Positions 53,468-61,452 of a DNA stretch of 64,000 nt are shown here, piece by piece. Origin of the DNA: Virgibacillus sp. LDC-1 (GTDB taxonomy: Bacteria > Bacillota > Bacilli > Bacillales > Amphibacillaceae); contig NZ_JARUVL010000009.1 of assembly GCF_030137545.1 (NCBI RefSeq), forward strand, positions 1 to 64,000, written 5' to 3'. The translations under genes were made by a program, and so were the position numbers. Every line of letters begins with the position of its first letter. Position 1 is the stretch's first letter. The notes beneath the pieces are model-generated. The model saw nothing but the letters and a program-made list of their open reading frames with translations, searched no databases and had not been told where the DNA came from.

Positions 53468-53803
53468 TTATTCTGCCATATGATGGTACACTTTCTTCAA
53501 TTTTTCTTCAAGTAAGTCCATGTGAACAATGCGTGCTTCTCGTATGAATTCCTTTCCTTCTACAAAGAGCAGTAGGACAGGAACTGTAAAGATAGAAAAA
53601 CGCCCTGCGACTGCTTCAACCTCATGTGCATCAAGATGGCCTAATTGGATTTGTGGAAATTGCTCCATCAAGGTTTGTACTTGCGGTAGTAATCCGTGGC
53701 AGACACTGCAATTTGGTTGAGAAATATATAGAAAAGCAAGTTTATTCGCTGTAATAAAGTGCTCGATTGCTTCCATTGATTGTAGTTCGTTAAATTCTCG
53801 CAT
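53468..53803 (-). CDS. Thioredoxin-family protein
   Basis: This 111-residue cytoplasmic protein has a thioredoxin fold. C32-SV-C35 is the redox pair (SQPNCSVCHGL), and the cis-Pro loop is FTVPVLLLF. The strand FLYISQP and acidic HLDAHEVEAV also match. The CSVC centre differs from the CGPC of classical thioredoxin, as in YdbP-type proteins. It probably reduces disulfides of an unknown partner. The start follows GGAGGGAAAGAA. Confidence 0.85.
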   Translation of the reverse strand: MREFNELQSMEAIEHFITANKLAFLYISQPNCSVCHGLLPQVQTLMEQFPQIQLGHLDAHEVEAVAGRFSIFTVPVLLLFVEGKEFIREARIVHMDLLEEKLKKVYHHMAE

Positions 53804-54018
53804 TTCTTTCCCTCCGTTCTTACTATAATCATATCATCATTTTTTCATACAGACATCTTTCGTGTTTGCCGGAGGATGAAATGAGGCTATTAGATGATAA
53901 AAAGGTGGTAGTTTTGAAGGAAGTGCTGTGCATCGAAGGTTCGTGAGCTTATAGAGAAATTGTTATGAAAATCTCGATGGAAAAAGCAGCTTAACATAAA
54001 AAGTGGAATTACTGTTTG

Positions 54019-54555
54019 TTAACAGGGGTGGTATGGTGGAAGAGGGGTGATTGGATCTAGGCATTGAATGGACGAATAATCCTCTAAATCAATTGTTAAG
54101 CATATACCAGTTTCGCGAAATTGAATTGTTTTATATGGTGTCTTATGGCAGAAGAAATCGCAAAGCTTATCGCCGCCATCTGCAACAGGTAAGCCATTCG
54201 CATTAACGGGTTGAAGTAATTCAACTTGTACACAGCAGTGTGTGCCTTTTATAAATTTTTTAGCTTTTAATACAGGCGTTTCTAAGCAACCATAGTATGA
54301 ATGTTTTGGATAGTTGTAGATAGGATGTTTGAAAATGCCGCTTGCAATAAAAGGTTTACAACTATATTTGCAATATAAAATGAACGGAATTATTGTCTTA
54401 TCATTATTGTTCTTTCGCGGTGAAAGAAGTTGTTTAATGGAATTCTCACAGCTTGCTCTGCAATGGTGACCTTCGGCGGCTTTTTTATCTTGTGCTGCGA
54501 CAATTTTATGGACTGTACTACAAACGCAATGCTTTTTGTATTCGTGATGGATCAT
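54019..54555 (-). CDS. CotY/CotZ-family spore coat protein
   Basis: The start is ATG 54555 after GGAGTGAGGTTC, giving 178 residues; an upstream in-frame ATG lacks support. The protein is Cys-rich (about 15 Cys), including CVCSTVHKIVAAQ, CRASCENSI, CKYSCKPFIASG, THCCVQVELLQPV, CDFFCHK, TGICLTIDLEDYSSIQCLDP. The final segment matches the end of CotY/CotZ/ExsY proteins, which build the disulfide-linked crust or exosporium. Length and Cys spacing fit this family. It indicates a spore former. Regulation by the mother-cell sigma factor is likely. Confidence 0.8.
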   Translation of the reverse strand: MIHHEYKKHCVCSTVHKIVAAQDKKAAEGHHCRASCENSIKQLLSPRKNNNDKTIIPFILYCKYSCKPFIASGIFKHPIYNYPKHSYYGCLETPVLKAKKFIKGTHCCVQVELLQPVNANGLPVADGGDKLCDFFCHKTPYKTIQFRETGICLTIDLEDYSSIQCLDPITPLPPYHPC

Positions 54556-54724
54556 GAACCTCACTCCTTTTTTATTAAGCGTATACTCTATTCTATGCTG
54601 TATTTTCATGAAGGGTTGTTTCATAGTCTATTTTTTCATTAATAGGGCTACTAGTGCTTTTTCAAAGGAAATATACGGATGGACTAGGGAGAGTGACGAT
54701 GCAACTTAATATGCAAAGCATATA

Positions 54725-54815
54725 GATAATAGAAACCCTCACACATAGTTAATGTGGGTTCCATCTTCAACCTATGAGACATAGGAAGCTGGCAGTGCCG
54801 GCTTCCGATTATTTT
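54725..54815 (+). other. Three consecutive hairpins, candidate structured RNA
   Basis: GAAACCCTCACA pairs with TGTGGGTTCC, then CCTATGAGACATAGG forms a short stem-loop. GGAAGCTGGCA-G-TGCCGGCTTCC follows as a strong hairpin with T-rich GATTATTTT after it. No protein start is near. It lies in an otherwise gene-free stretch (54556-54975) downstream of no obvious gene on this strand. It could be a small RNA or the remains of a mobile element. No Rfam family is recognised. Confidence 0.4.
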
Positions 54816-54975
54816 ACACCTATTAAGCTAGAGGCATGTAGGTTAATATCTAGTAAACGATTGTCCCTATAATGCGTGTGTGTTTTTGGTAGGATTGTAT
54901 CGTATACCGTGCGTTAGAAGTCGATGCATATGTATACGGACAAGTTAGATTTACTGCTGTAGTGATAAGATAATA

Positions 54976-55004
54976 GAAAAACCTGCTTCTAGTATGGAAG
55001 CAGG
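54976..55004 (-). terminator. Terminator of tRNA-Ser
   Basis: CCTGCTTC (54982-54989) pairs with GAAGCAGG (54997-55004). On the minus strand TTTTTCTATTATC follows. Confidence 0.85.
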
Positions 55005-55027
55005 CTAAAAATATTGATTCCTATGTA

Positions 55028-55120
55028 TGGCGGAGAAGGTGGGATTCGAACCCACGCGGCGCTTACACGCCCTAACGCATTTCGAGTGCGTCCCCTTCAG
55101 CCGGGCTTGGGTACTTCTCC
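55028..55120 (-). tRNA. tRNA-Ser (anticodon CGA)
   Basis: This 93-nt minus-strand sequence starts GGAGAAGTACCCAAGCCCGG. It has the anticodon arm ACGCA-CTCGAAA-TGCGT, a long variable arm (GGGCGTGTAAGCGCC) typical of Ser, the T-arm GTGGGTTCGAATCCCAC, and encoded CCA at the 3' end. It reads UCG codons. Confidence 0.95.
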
Positions 55121-55347
55121 GAAGCATTTGATGATGCTGCGCAAAGCTCCCCGCATTTATTATGTGAATATATTATCATAATCAATTTTTCACATCAAGC
55201 ATATTTAGTTGAGGGGTTCTGTTAGTTAACTTTCCATATTAACAATTTTTCAATCAGCTTTATCACGTCATGACTCATTTGATAGCTTCTTTATTTTTAT
55301 TTGCAATAGGTTACAGTTACAAAGGAACTGTAACCTATTGTTTAGCT

Positions 55348-56085
55348 CTATTTAATCTCATCATATGCTTCCATTATTAAATCTTCCATAACATCTAAAT
55401 ACTTCTTCAGCATTTGCTCGCCCTTTTCCTTAGATGAAAGTGTAGCGTCTCCAAAAACACCGCTTTTGCTCAATTTCCCTAAAGAAATAGTCGATTTTCC
55501 GTATAAGTTTGGTTTTTTAGGATATTCATTCACAGCTCTTTCCATTTTAACTAGTTCAGGTTTTACTGCAAGCATTAATGAGGTTTCAAATTCACAAGCA
55601 TGAATCATGCCATGCCATGTTGGAGATTCACAAACCTCGTTACGAATTTGTTCTAAATTAGGATAGAATAGATATATAATTGGCATTTCCAACTCATCCA
55701 TTAGCTCTCTTGTAGCATATTTCATACTTGAATTATTGGAATCATGTCCATTTACTAGTATTAGTAGTTTCACCCCATAGCGCGAAACACTATGGGCTAC
55801 ATCTTTTATGATGTTTTCTACATTATGTTGTTGTATGGAAACTGTACCTGGAATGTCTCGCCACACCCAAGAATAGCCATAAGGCATCGATGGTAACATT
55901 AGTGCCCCAGTTCTTTCTGATAATTTTCTAGATATTGCTTCTGATAAATAAGTATCGACACCTAATGGCAGGTGGTGTCCATGTTGCTCGGTTGCACCTA
56001 AAGGAAGTATAGCAACAGGGGTTTCCTCGATAGCAGCAGACACTTCATCGCGGTTCATTTTTATAATTTCTTTAGCTCGTCCCAA
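55348..56085 (-). CDS. Creatininase-family amidohydrolase
   Basis: This 245-residue protein has the family motif LPLGATEQHGHHLPLGVDTYL with metal ligands E33, H35 and D44, then VNGHDSNNSSMKYATREL with a further His. Family members hydrolyse cyclic amides or cyclic ketones: creatinine, formamidopyrimidines, and 3-dehydro-scyllo-inosose (IolN). The gene is last in an operon with PTS, lactonase-like and aldolase genes, so it more likely acts on a sugar-derived ring than on creatinine. It starts 2 bp after the aldolase stop. Confidence 0.85.
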   Translation of the reverse strand: MGRAKEIIKMNRDEVSAAIEETPVAILPLGATEQHGHHLPLGVDTYLSEAISRKLSERTGALMLPSMPYGYSWVWRDIPGTVSIQQHNVENIIKDVAHSVSRYGVKLLILVNGHDSNNSSMKYATRELMDELEMPIIYLFYPNLEQIRNEVCESPTWHGMIHACEFETSLMLAVKPELVKMERAVNEYPKKPNLYGKSTISLGKLSKSGVFGDATLSSKEKGEQMLKKYLDVMEDLIMEAYDEIK

Positions 56086-56087
56086 GA

Positions 56088-56702
56088 CTATGCCTCCTTT
56101 GTTATCAAGTGTTTAAATGTATTTGCATTTTCCTTAATCTTTTGTAAGTCGCTTTCTGTTGCCTCTCTTGGTACTAGATCGCTGCCAATGGCGAAGGCAG
56201 AATAACCAGCTTTTTTAAAATCAATAATATTCTCCTTCGTTACTCCACCCACTGCCATAAATTTCATATCTGGAAAAGGACCTTGAATGTTTTTTATAAA
56301 TCCTATTCCTAAGTCAATAGCTGGAAAAACTTTAACAGTATCTATACCAAGACTAGCAGCTTGCATAATTTCACCTGGGGAAAATACTCCAGGAAAAACA
56401 ACAACATTTTTTGAGAGTACATATTTTGTTAATTTACGGTCCCAACCCGGCGTAATAATATATGTTGCACCAGCAACTAACGCTGCATCTACTTGTCGCT
56501 CTGAAATTACAGTGCCTACTCCTAGATGAATTTCGCCCTTAAATTCTTTTCTAATTCTACGAATACATTCTAAGCCTTTTTCTTCTTCGCTTAATGAAAC
56601 TTCTACCCAAGTAATATCTGACTCTATCAATGCTCTAGTAATGTTGACAATATTATCAGGATCGACACCACGAATAATTGCAATTAGCTCATTTTTTTTC
56701 AT
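56088..56702 (-). CDS. KDPG/KHG-type aldolase
   Basis: This 204-residue TIM-barrel aldolase has catalytic Glu34 (WVEVSLSE), the phosphate/carboxylate loop YIITPGWDRK, Schiff-base Lys124 in TVKVFPAID and the C-terminal loop MAVGGVTKENI. Typical members split 2-keto-3-deoxy-6-phosphogluconate or 4-hydroxy-2-oxoglutarate to pyruvate and an aldehyde. In this operon it should cleave a 2-keto-3-deoxy sugar acid phosphate from the PTS substrate. The gene starts 8 bp after the lactonase gene, with GGGATA as a weak site. Confidence 0.85.
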   Translation of the reverse strand: MKKNELIAIIRGVDPDNIVNITRALIESDITWVEVSLSEEEKGLECIRRIRKEFKGEIHLGVGTVISERQVDAALVAGATYIITPGWDRKLTKYVLSKNVVVFPGVFSPGEIMQAASLGIDTVKVFPAIDLGIGFIKNIQGPFPDMKFMAVGGVTKENIIDFKKAGYSAFAIGSDLVPREATESDLQKIKENANTFKHLITKEA

Positions 56703-56710
56703 TATCCCAC

Positions 56711-57628
56711 CTACTCAAACCGTGCTAACCAAGTTGCTGGATTTTTAACAAAAATAGTGTCGATATTCTTTTGGGTAATACCCTCATTTAATAATCTAGG
56801 AATGAATTTTTTTAATATAAATTCAAATCCAGGTCCCCCACCATAAGAGTGCAAGTAGCACTGACGTCCCATATCAGCAGAGATAAGTACGTTATTAGCA
56901 AACCCATTATCAATCAGGTTATGAATAAGTGACACGCGTGTGCTGTCAGGATAATACTTAATTTTACTAATCCCATCGAACTGTACAAACGCGCCTCTTT
57001 TTGCTAATTGTAAATGATAATATGGATCGCAATTCCTATCACTATGACCTACAGCAACTAACGATAAATCAACGCCTTCTTCTTCCAAAATATCGAGTAG
57101 TTCTATTCCCATTGTTCCGGCTTCTGTATGCAACCAAATAGGTGCTCCCGTTTGTAGCTGTGCTCTTGCAACAGCACGTGTAACTTTTTCCTCTAATGGA
57201 TGAATTAGTTGATTCCAAGAACCAGACTTTAAGAATCCAGCTTTTGCTTCCGTTCCATCCATACCAATTGTTACATCCCTCACTAGTTTTTGTGTAATTT
57301 CTTCAATTGATAAAGCCTCTACCCAATTTGGGAAATATATATGCTTATTAAATCCAGAAGCTGCAATTACATGAACTTCTGTCTCCAAAGACATTCTTAC
57401 TAGTTTGGATGCATCACGACCATAGTCTAAAGTTGTAGCATCTACTAATGTATTTCCTCCAGCTCTTTTAAAACGCCATAATTCACTTACACTTGCCTCA
57501 TAATCCGTTAATTCTAAATCACGATCTTGTTGCATAGCAGGAGGATTGGTCCATAAATGCTCATGACTATATGTGAATCCAAGTTCTTCTTTTTCTATAT
57601 CTCCTAAAACAGTTCTAATTTTTTTCAT
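56711..57628 (-). CDS. Phosphotriesterase-family metal hydrolase (probable lactonase)
   Basis: The start is ATG 57628 after AAGGAGTG, giving 305 residues; the frame extends without support to 57715. H22-x-H24 (YSHEHLW), a bridging Lys in TEAKAGFLKSG, His in PIWLHTEAG and VAVGHSDRN, and Asp in ISADMGRQ are the binuclear metal ligands of this TIM-barrel amidohydrolase family. Many sugar-operon members open phosphorylated sugar lactones. Beside an ascorbate-type PTS, lactone hydrolysis is the most likely role. Confidence 0.85.
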   Translation of the reverse strand: MKKIRTVLGDIEKEELGFTYSHEHLWTNPPAMQQDRDLELTDYEASVSELWRFKRAGGNTLVDATTLDYGRDASKLVRMSLETEVHVIAASGFNKHIYFPNWVEALSIEEITQKLVRDVTIGMDGTEAKAGFLKSGSWNQLIHPLEEKVTRAVARAQLQTGAPIWLHTEAGTMGIELLDILEEEGVDLSLVAVGHSDRNCDPYYHLQLAKRGAFVQFDGISKIKYYPDSTRVSLIHNLIDNGFANNVLISADMGRQCYLHSYGGGPGFEFILKKFIPRLLNEGITQKNIDTIFVKNPATWLARFE

Positions 57629-57734
57629 TAATTGTAACACTCCTTCTTTTGTAGTTGAATAAAGTAGAGAGAGTTGAATGGTTATTAGTAGCACAATTCT
57701 TTTACCGAAAACCATACGCGATAAGTTACTAGAA

Positions 57735-59003
57735 TTATAAGCCTATCCCAAATAGTAAGCCTATTAATTTAATAAGAATAACTACTATTATGACATCGGG
57801 GGAGGCGAACCATAAACCGTTAATTCCATATTCAGAAAGTCCAACTAATGGATATGCTAGAGCAACTAATAGGGAAAAACTGAACCCTAGAAAAAATCCC
57901 GAAATAATTGATCCGCGTAATCCGCCTCTAGCGTTACCGAATACCCCTGCAGCTCCTCCCATAAAGAAAAGTCCGATTACAGAAGGCAAAACTGCAACTG
58001 GTAAGAAGCTAGATAGGAATGTAACTATTAATCCACCAACTAATGCTGATAGAAACCCGATTGTTACAGCAACCGGTGCATATGAATAAAAGATTGGAAC
58101 ATCAAGTGCTGGTTTTGCTCCGGGAACAATTTTTTCCCCAATACCTTTAAATGCCGGAACAATTTCAGCAAGGAACATACGAACCCCCATTAATAAAATT
58201 AATATGCCAACTACAAACTCTAAAGCTTCAAAAATGGCAAATTGATAACGATTAACGCCTCCAGAAATTTCATTCATAACATCTGGGTTAATAAAGCTAG
58301 CTGTTATCGAATAAACGCTGATCATAATAATACCCATTAAGATACTCATATCTTTTAGAAAATCGATGGATTTTGGAACCTTCACATCTTCAGTGGATAA
58401 TGCTTTATTTCCGAGCTTTCCTCCTATCCATCCAGATAAAGAAATCCAAGAACTTCCCCAAAAACCAAAAGCAACATTATCATTTCCGATTACCTTACGT
58501 ACGGAAGATTGAGAAATCGCAGGGAAAACAACCATTGCTACACCCTGAATAATAGAGCCTAATATAATTGTCATTACACTAGAAAGCCCCATTTGACTAA
58601 GTACAATTGCCATTGTTGCTGCAAAGGAAAACATCATGTGACCAGTTAAAAATATATACTTGAATTTTGTAAATCTTGCTATTAAAACATTAATTAAAAA
58701 CGAGAAGATTAAAATGAAGGCGGTTTCTTTTCCGAGTACAGTTTGGACAGCTGCAGCAATTGCGTTATCTTCTGCAACAATACCAGTTAAGCCAAAAGCT
58801 TCTGTAAACATAGTGCTAAAAGGTATTAGTGAACCAACAATAATATTTGCACCTTGTTGAAGGATTAAAAATCCGAACAACGTCTTCATCGTACCTTTAA
58901 TAATATCTGAGGTTGACTTTCTTAATGCAATCAATCCTAATCCAGCGATTATAGCTATAATAATAGATGGGTTACTTAAAATAGATACCAAAATATCGAT
59001 CAT
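57735..59003 (-). CDS. PTS ascorbate-type transporter subunit IIC
   Basis: The start is ATG 59003, 8 bp after AAGGAG; a GTG at 59012 overlaps the preceding gene. The product has 422 residues and about eleven membrane helices. GTMKTLFGFLILQQGANIIVGSL, TGHMMFSFAATMAIVLSQMG, GFWGSSWISLSGWIGGKLGNK and GGAAGVFGNARGGLRGSIISGFFLGF are typical of the UlaA/SgaT (EIIC-ascorbate) family. It carries the sugar or sugar acid across the membrane during phosphorylation by the IIB subunit. L-ascorbate itself is uncertain because the ula enzymes UlaD-UlaF are absent here. Confidence 0.9.
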   Translation of the reverse strand: MIDILVSILSNPSIIIAIIAGLGLIALRKSTSDIIKGTMKTLFGFLILQQGANIIVGSLIPFSTMFTEAFGLTGIVAEDNAIAAAVQTVLGKETAFILIFSFLINVLIARFTKFKYIFLTGHMMFSFAATMAIVLSQMGLSSVMTIILGSIIQGVAMVVFPAISQSSVRKVIGNDNVAFGFWGSSWISLSGWIGGKLGNKALSTEDVKVPKSIDFLKDMSILMGIIMISVYSITASFINPDVMNEISGGVNRYQFAIFEALEFVVGILILLMGVRMFLAEIVPAFKGIGEKIVPGAKPALDVPIFYSYAPVAVTIGFLSALVGGLIVTFLSSFLPVAVLPSVIGLFFMGGAAGVFGNARGGLRGSIISGFFLGFSFSLLVALAYPLVGLSEYGINGLWFASPDVIIVVILIKLIGLLFGIGL

Positions 59004-59008
59004 TGCTA

Positions 59009-59290
59009 TCACTCCTTAGATAGTTTTTCAATTATTGGTAGTACTTTTTCTTTAATTTCATTTTTATCTAATAGATTGTCTATAGAGATAACTGGAACAC
59101 TCTCACCAGATAACTCGGAGGCAATTTCACTAGAAGCGACCATGAAACTACAATTTTTCCCTTTAGCACTCCCTAGATCTGAAGCTTCGCCATCTACTGT
59201 ATAGCCGTGTTCTTTTGCCATCGCTTGAATATCCATTAATAACATTAAACTTGTACCAAACCCCATTCCACAAACACTAAGAATATACAT
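59009..59290 (-). CDS. PTS ascorbate-type subunit IIB
   Basis: This 93-residue protein carries phosphorylation site Cys7 in the loop SVCGMGFGTSLML, typical of EIIB of the lactose/ascorbate fold. It accepts phosphate from the IIA protein (59301-59735) and passes it to the sugar bound by IIC. AGGAGGGTTAAA precedes the start, and the next gene's ribosome binding site lies inside its end. Confidence 0.9.
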   Translation of the reverse strand: MYILSVCGMGFGTSLMLLMDIQAMAKEHGYTVDGEASDLGSAKGKNCSFMVASSEIASELSGESVPVISIDNLLDKNEIKEKVLPIIEKLSKE

Positions 59291-59300
59291 TTTAACCCTC

Positions 59301-59735
59301 CTATATCGTTATTATTTTTGATAATTCAGTATAGTTACTTGCCTTTAAAATTTGTTCATGCGTACGTTGATCACCTAGTACAGTAGCTATTTTTTGCAGC
59401 ATTTCAACATGGCCATTGTTTCCTATCCCAGTAATGGCGCAAACTAAATTTACCGGGTCGTTTTTTTCGTGACCAAATTCAATCGGCTTTTTTAATCTCA
59501 ATAGAGAGAACCCTGTTGCGATAGCACCACGTTCCGGACGGGAATGTGGAATGGCTATCCCTGGTGCAATAACTATGTATGGGCCCACATTTTGAAATCC
59601 TTCTATCATTGCATAGGTATATTCTTCAGATGCATAACCTGCTTTGACTAATAAATCTCCACTTAAAAGAATAGCCTCCACAGCATCACTTACTTCTGCA
59701 TCTAATAGTACGGCTTCCTCCCTCAATAAACTCAT
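59301..59735 (-). CDS. PTS mannitol/fructose/ascorbate-type subunit IIA
   Basis: The start is ATG 59735 after AAGGAGTGAATAAC; a GTG at 59744 overlaps the regulator stop. The product has 144 residues. His64 in GIAIPHSRPERGA is the phosphorylation site typical of the EIIA-2 family. KPIEFGHEKNDPVNLVCAITGIGNNGHVEMLQKIATVLGD is the conserved second half. It passes phosphate from HPr to IIB. Confidence 0.9.
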   Translation of the reverse strand: MSLLREEAVLLDAEVSDAVEAILLSGDLLVKAGYASEEYTYAMIEGFQNVGPYIVIAPGIAIPHSRPERGAIATGFSLLRLKKPIEFGHEKNDPVNLVCAITGIGNNGHVEMLQKIATVLGDQRTHEQILKASNYTELSKIITI

Positions 59736-59740
59736 GTTAT

Positions 59741-60478
59741 TCACTCCTTTATAATTCTATTACGATTACGTCCTGATACTTTTATATGGTATTCATATTT
59801 ATCTGAGCGGCTTACCAACTCTACCAGCTCAAATGGAGTACCGTTTGGAAGATAAGTAGTTCTAGTAATATGCATTACTGCGTCATCAGGGGATATATTT
59901 AATGATGACGCTTCTAAATCAGTAGCAAGCCTAGCCCTAATCTGTTCATCAGCCTCTTCTAGTAAAATGTTGTAGTTTTCTTCTAGCTCTTCATATAATG
60001 ACTCTCTAGTAAATCCTTTCTTTAGAAAACCAGATATATACTTTTCTCTTAAATAGTTAAACATTAATGCAATTGGCTCTTCATCTACGAGTCTAACTCT
60101 TTCTACACAAATAATTTTTTCATTTGGATGTAAACGTAATTTGTTCTTCATCTTTTTAGAGGGTTTTACTTCATAAATATTAAGCCTTTTGGTTTTAGTT
60201 TTTTTTCCTTTTAAATGCATTTCTTCCGTCCAACTGGTAATGCTATTAGCGTCTTGAACGATTTTGGTTGATATAACAAAAGTACCTTTCCCTTGTATTT
60301 TCTCAACATAGCCATCCGTGACTAACTCATCGATTGCTTTGCGAATCGTAATTCTACTCACTGCAAATTTTTCTTCTAATTCAGCTTCTGTTGGAATTAC
60401 ATCGCCGGTCTTCATACATTGATTTATTTCATTAAATATCTTCTGCTTAACTTGTTTGTATAAAGGGATATTAGTCAT
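59741..60478 (-). CDS. GntR/UTRA-family transcriptional regulator of the PTS operon
   Basis: The start is ATG 60478, 12 bp after GGAGG; a TTG at 60487 is too close to that site. The product has 245 residues. It has an N-terminal GntR winged helix (PLYKQVKQKIFNEI; EEKFAVSRITIRKAIDELVTDGYVEKIQGKGTFV) and a UTRA ligand domain (about 95-240: EKIICVERVRLVDEEPIALMFNYL; VMHITRTTYLPNGTPFELVELVSRSDKYEY). UTRA domains bind phosphorylated sugars. It leads the operon and overlaps the IIA gene, so it probably represses its own operon until the PTS product appears. Confidence 0.9.
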   Translation of the reverse strand: MTNIPLYKQVKQKIFNEINQCMKTGDVIPTEAELEEKFAVSRITIRKAIDELVTDGYVEKIQGKGTFVISTKIVQDANSITSWTEEMHLKGKKTKTKRLNIYEVKPSKKMKNKLRLHPNEKIICVERVRLVDEEPIALMFNYLREKYISGFLKKGFTRESLYEELEENYNILLEEADEQIRARLATDLEASSLNISPDDAVMHITRTTYLPNGTPFELVELVSRSDKYEYHIKVSGRNRNRIIKE

Positions 60479-60581
60479 GTATAACAATGCCTCCTAACTT
60501 TATTAAAGGTTATAATGAATTATTTTTATATCACTATTCATCATAATGAATTTACCATAGAGAATTATACATGTAAAGGCT

Positions 60582-60601
60582 TTCATAAATATATTTATGA
60601 A
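60582..60601. promoter_or_regulatory. Perfect 20-bp palindrome upstream of the PTS operon
   Basis: TTCATAAATA and its reverse complement TATTTATGAA adjoin at 60582-60601, about 104 bp before the regulator start. Two copies of ATAATGAATT lie between (60512-60521 and 60544-60553). All are candidate binding sites for the UTRA regulator. The rest of 60602-60846 shows nothing clear. Confidence 0.6.
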
Positions 60602-60846
60602 TTTTTATAAAATTATGGCGAATTAGTGTCGGTTTTACTAAGCTTTACTTTAGTAAAAGGCCAGTTATTTTATAATTTATATATATTACTTTGAAAGTGA
60701 ATTTGAGGAGATAACCTTTATGGATATAAATACATAGGTTCTATGGCTAATCGAATAAACTGGCTCTATTAGAAGAGTCATCACATAAGGTATATTAGAA
60801 GAAAGATAAGTGGTTAACAAATTACTTCTAACTATAAATAATATTA

Positions 60847-60879
60847 AGAGCGCTCTATCCACTAAGGATAGAGCGCTCT
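60847..60879 (-). terminator. Terminator of tRNA-Thr
   Basis: AGAGCGCTCTATCC (60847-60860) pairs perfectly with GGATAGAGCGCTCT (60866-60879) around a 5-base loop; TAATATT follows on the minus strand. Confidence 0.8.
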
Positions 60880-60885
60880 ATAAGA

Positions 60886-60958
60886 TGCTGGTGAGAGGAC
60901 TCGAACCTCCGACCCCTTCATTACGAGTGAAGTGCGCTACCAACTGTGCCACACCAGC
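60886..60958 (-). tRNA. tRNA-Thr (anticodon CGT)
   Basis: The 73-nt minus-strand sequence starts GCTGGTGTGGCACAGTTGGT. It has the anticodon arm CTTCA-CTCGTAA-TGAAG, the T-arm GGAGGTTCGAGTCCTC and a final CACCAGC with discriminator A. No CCA is encoded. It reads ACG codons. Confidence 0.95.
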
Positions 60959-61068
60959 GATTCATGAAAATGTTATATTACATAAAAGATAATAATATAT
61001 TATTACATTTTTTTCAATATCTCTGCCTATATTCCGACTTGAAAAGCGATTATATGATTTGTGGAACA

Positions 61069-61452
61069 AAAAAGAGGTTGAGACAAACCTAAAACAGGTT
61101 ACTTAAAAGAAGACGAATAATAAGATATGAAAGCAATCTAAGTGTAGTCAAAATACAGAGCCTCCTGCGGGAACAGCAATAGGGGAACGCAGACTAAAAC
61201 CGCTACGTCCTGTACGTCGAAAGCTCCACTTGGTAAAGGGCTTTTCTTTACCAAGTTAGTTGAGGCCGTGCTGCGGCAAAGAAGACACTGCGAAAGTCAT
61301 TTTGAGCAGAAGTCACGCTTGTGCCTGTGGTGAAAGCGAAGTATTTTGACGAAGCGATGATAAATGCTGTTTTTGAATACAAATAATCCGAACTGATTCG
61401 AGTGAATCGTTCGGATTTTACTATGCACAAAATACTTTTGTCCCAGCCTCTA
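61069..61452 (+). repeat. Dispersed Bacillaceae intergenic repeat, copy 2, with terminal inverted repeats
   Basis: AAGAGGTTGAGACAAAC near 61072-61088 and TTTTGTCCCAGCCTCT near 61436-61451 are inverted copies (about 12 of 15 positions) bounding about 380 bp. The interior shares several blocks with copy 1 at 38757-39060. GAGGCTGGGACAAA-type ends are widespread in Firmicute intergenic repeats. CCGAACTGATTCGAGTGAATCGTTCGG near the end is a further hairpin. No gene is supported in the element. Confidence 0.75.

Noticed and set aside
61248-61430. Minus-strand 60-residue frame
   Set aside because: It lies within the dispersed intergenic repeat and has no ribosome binding site.
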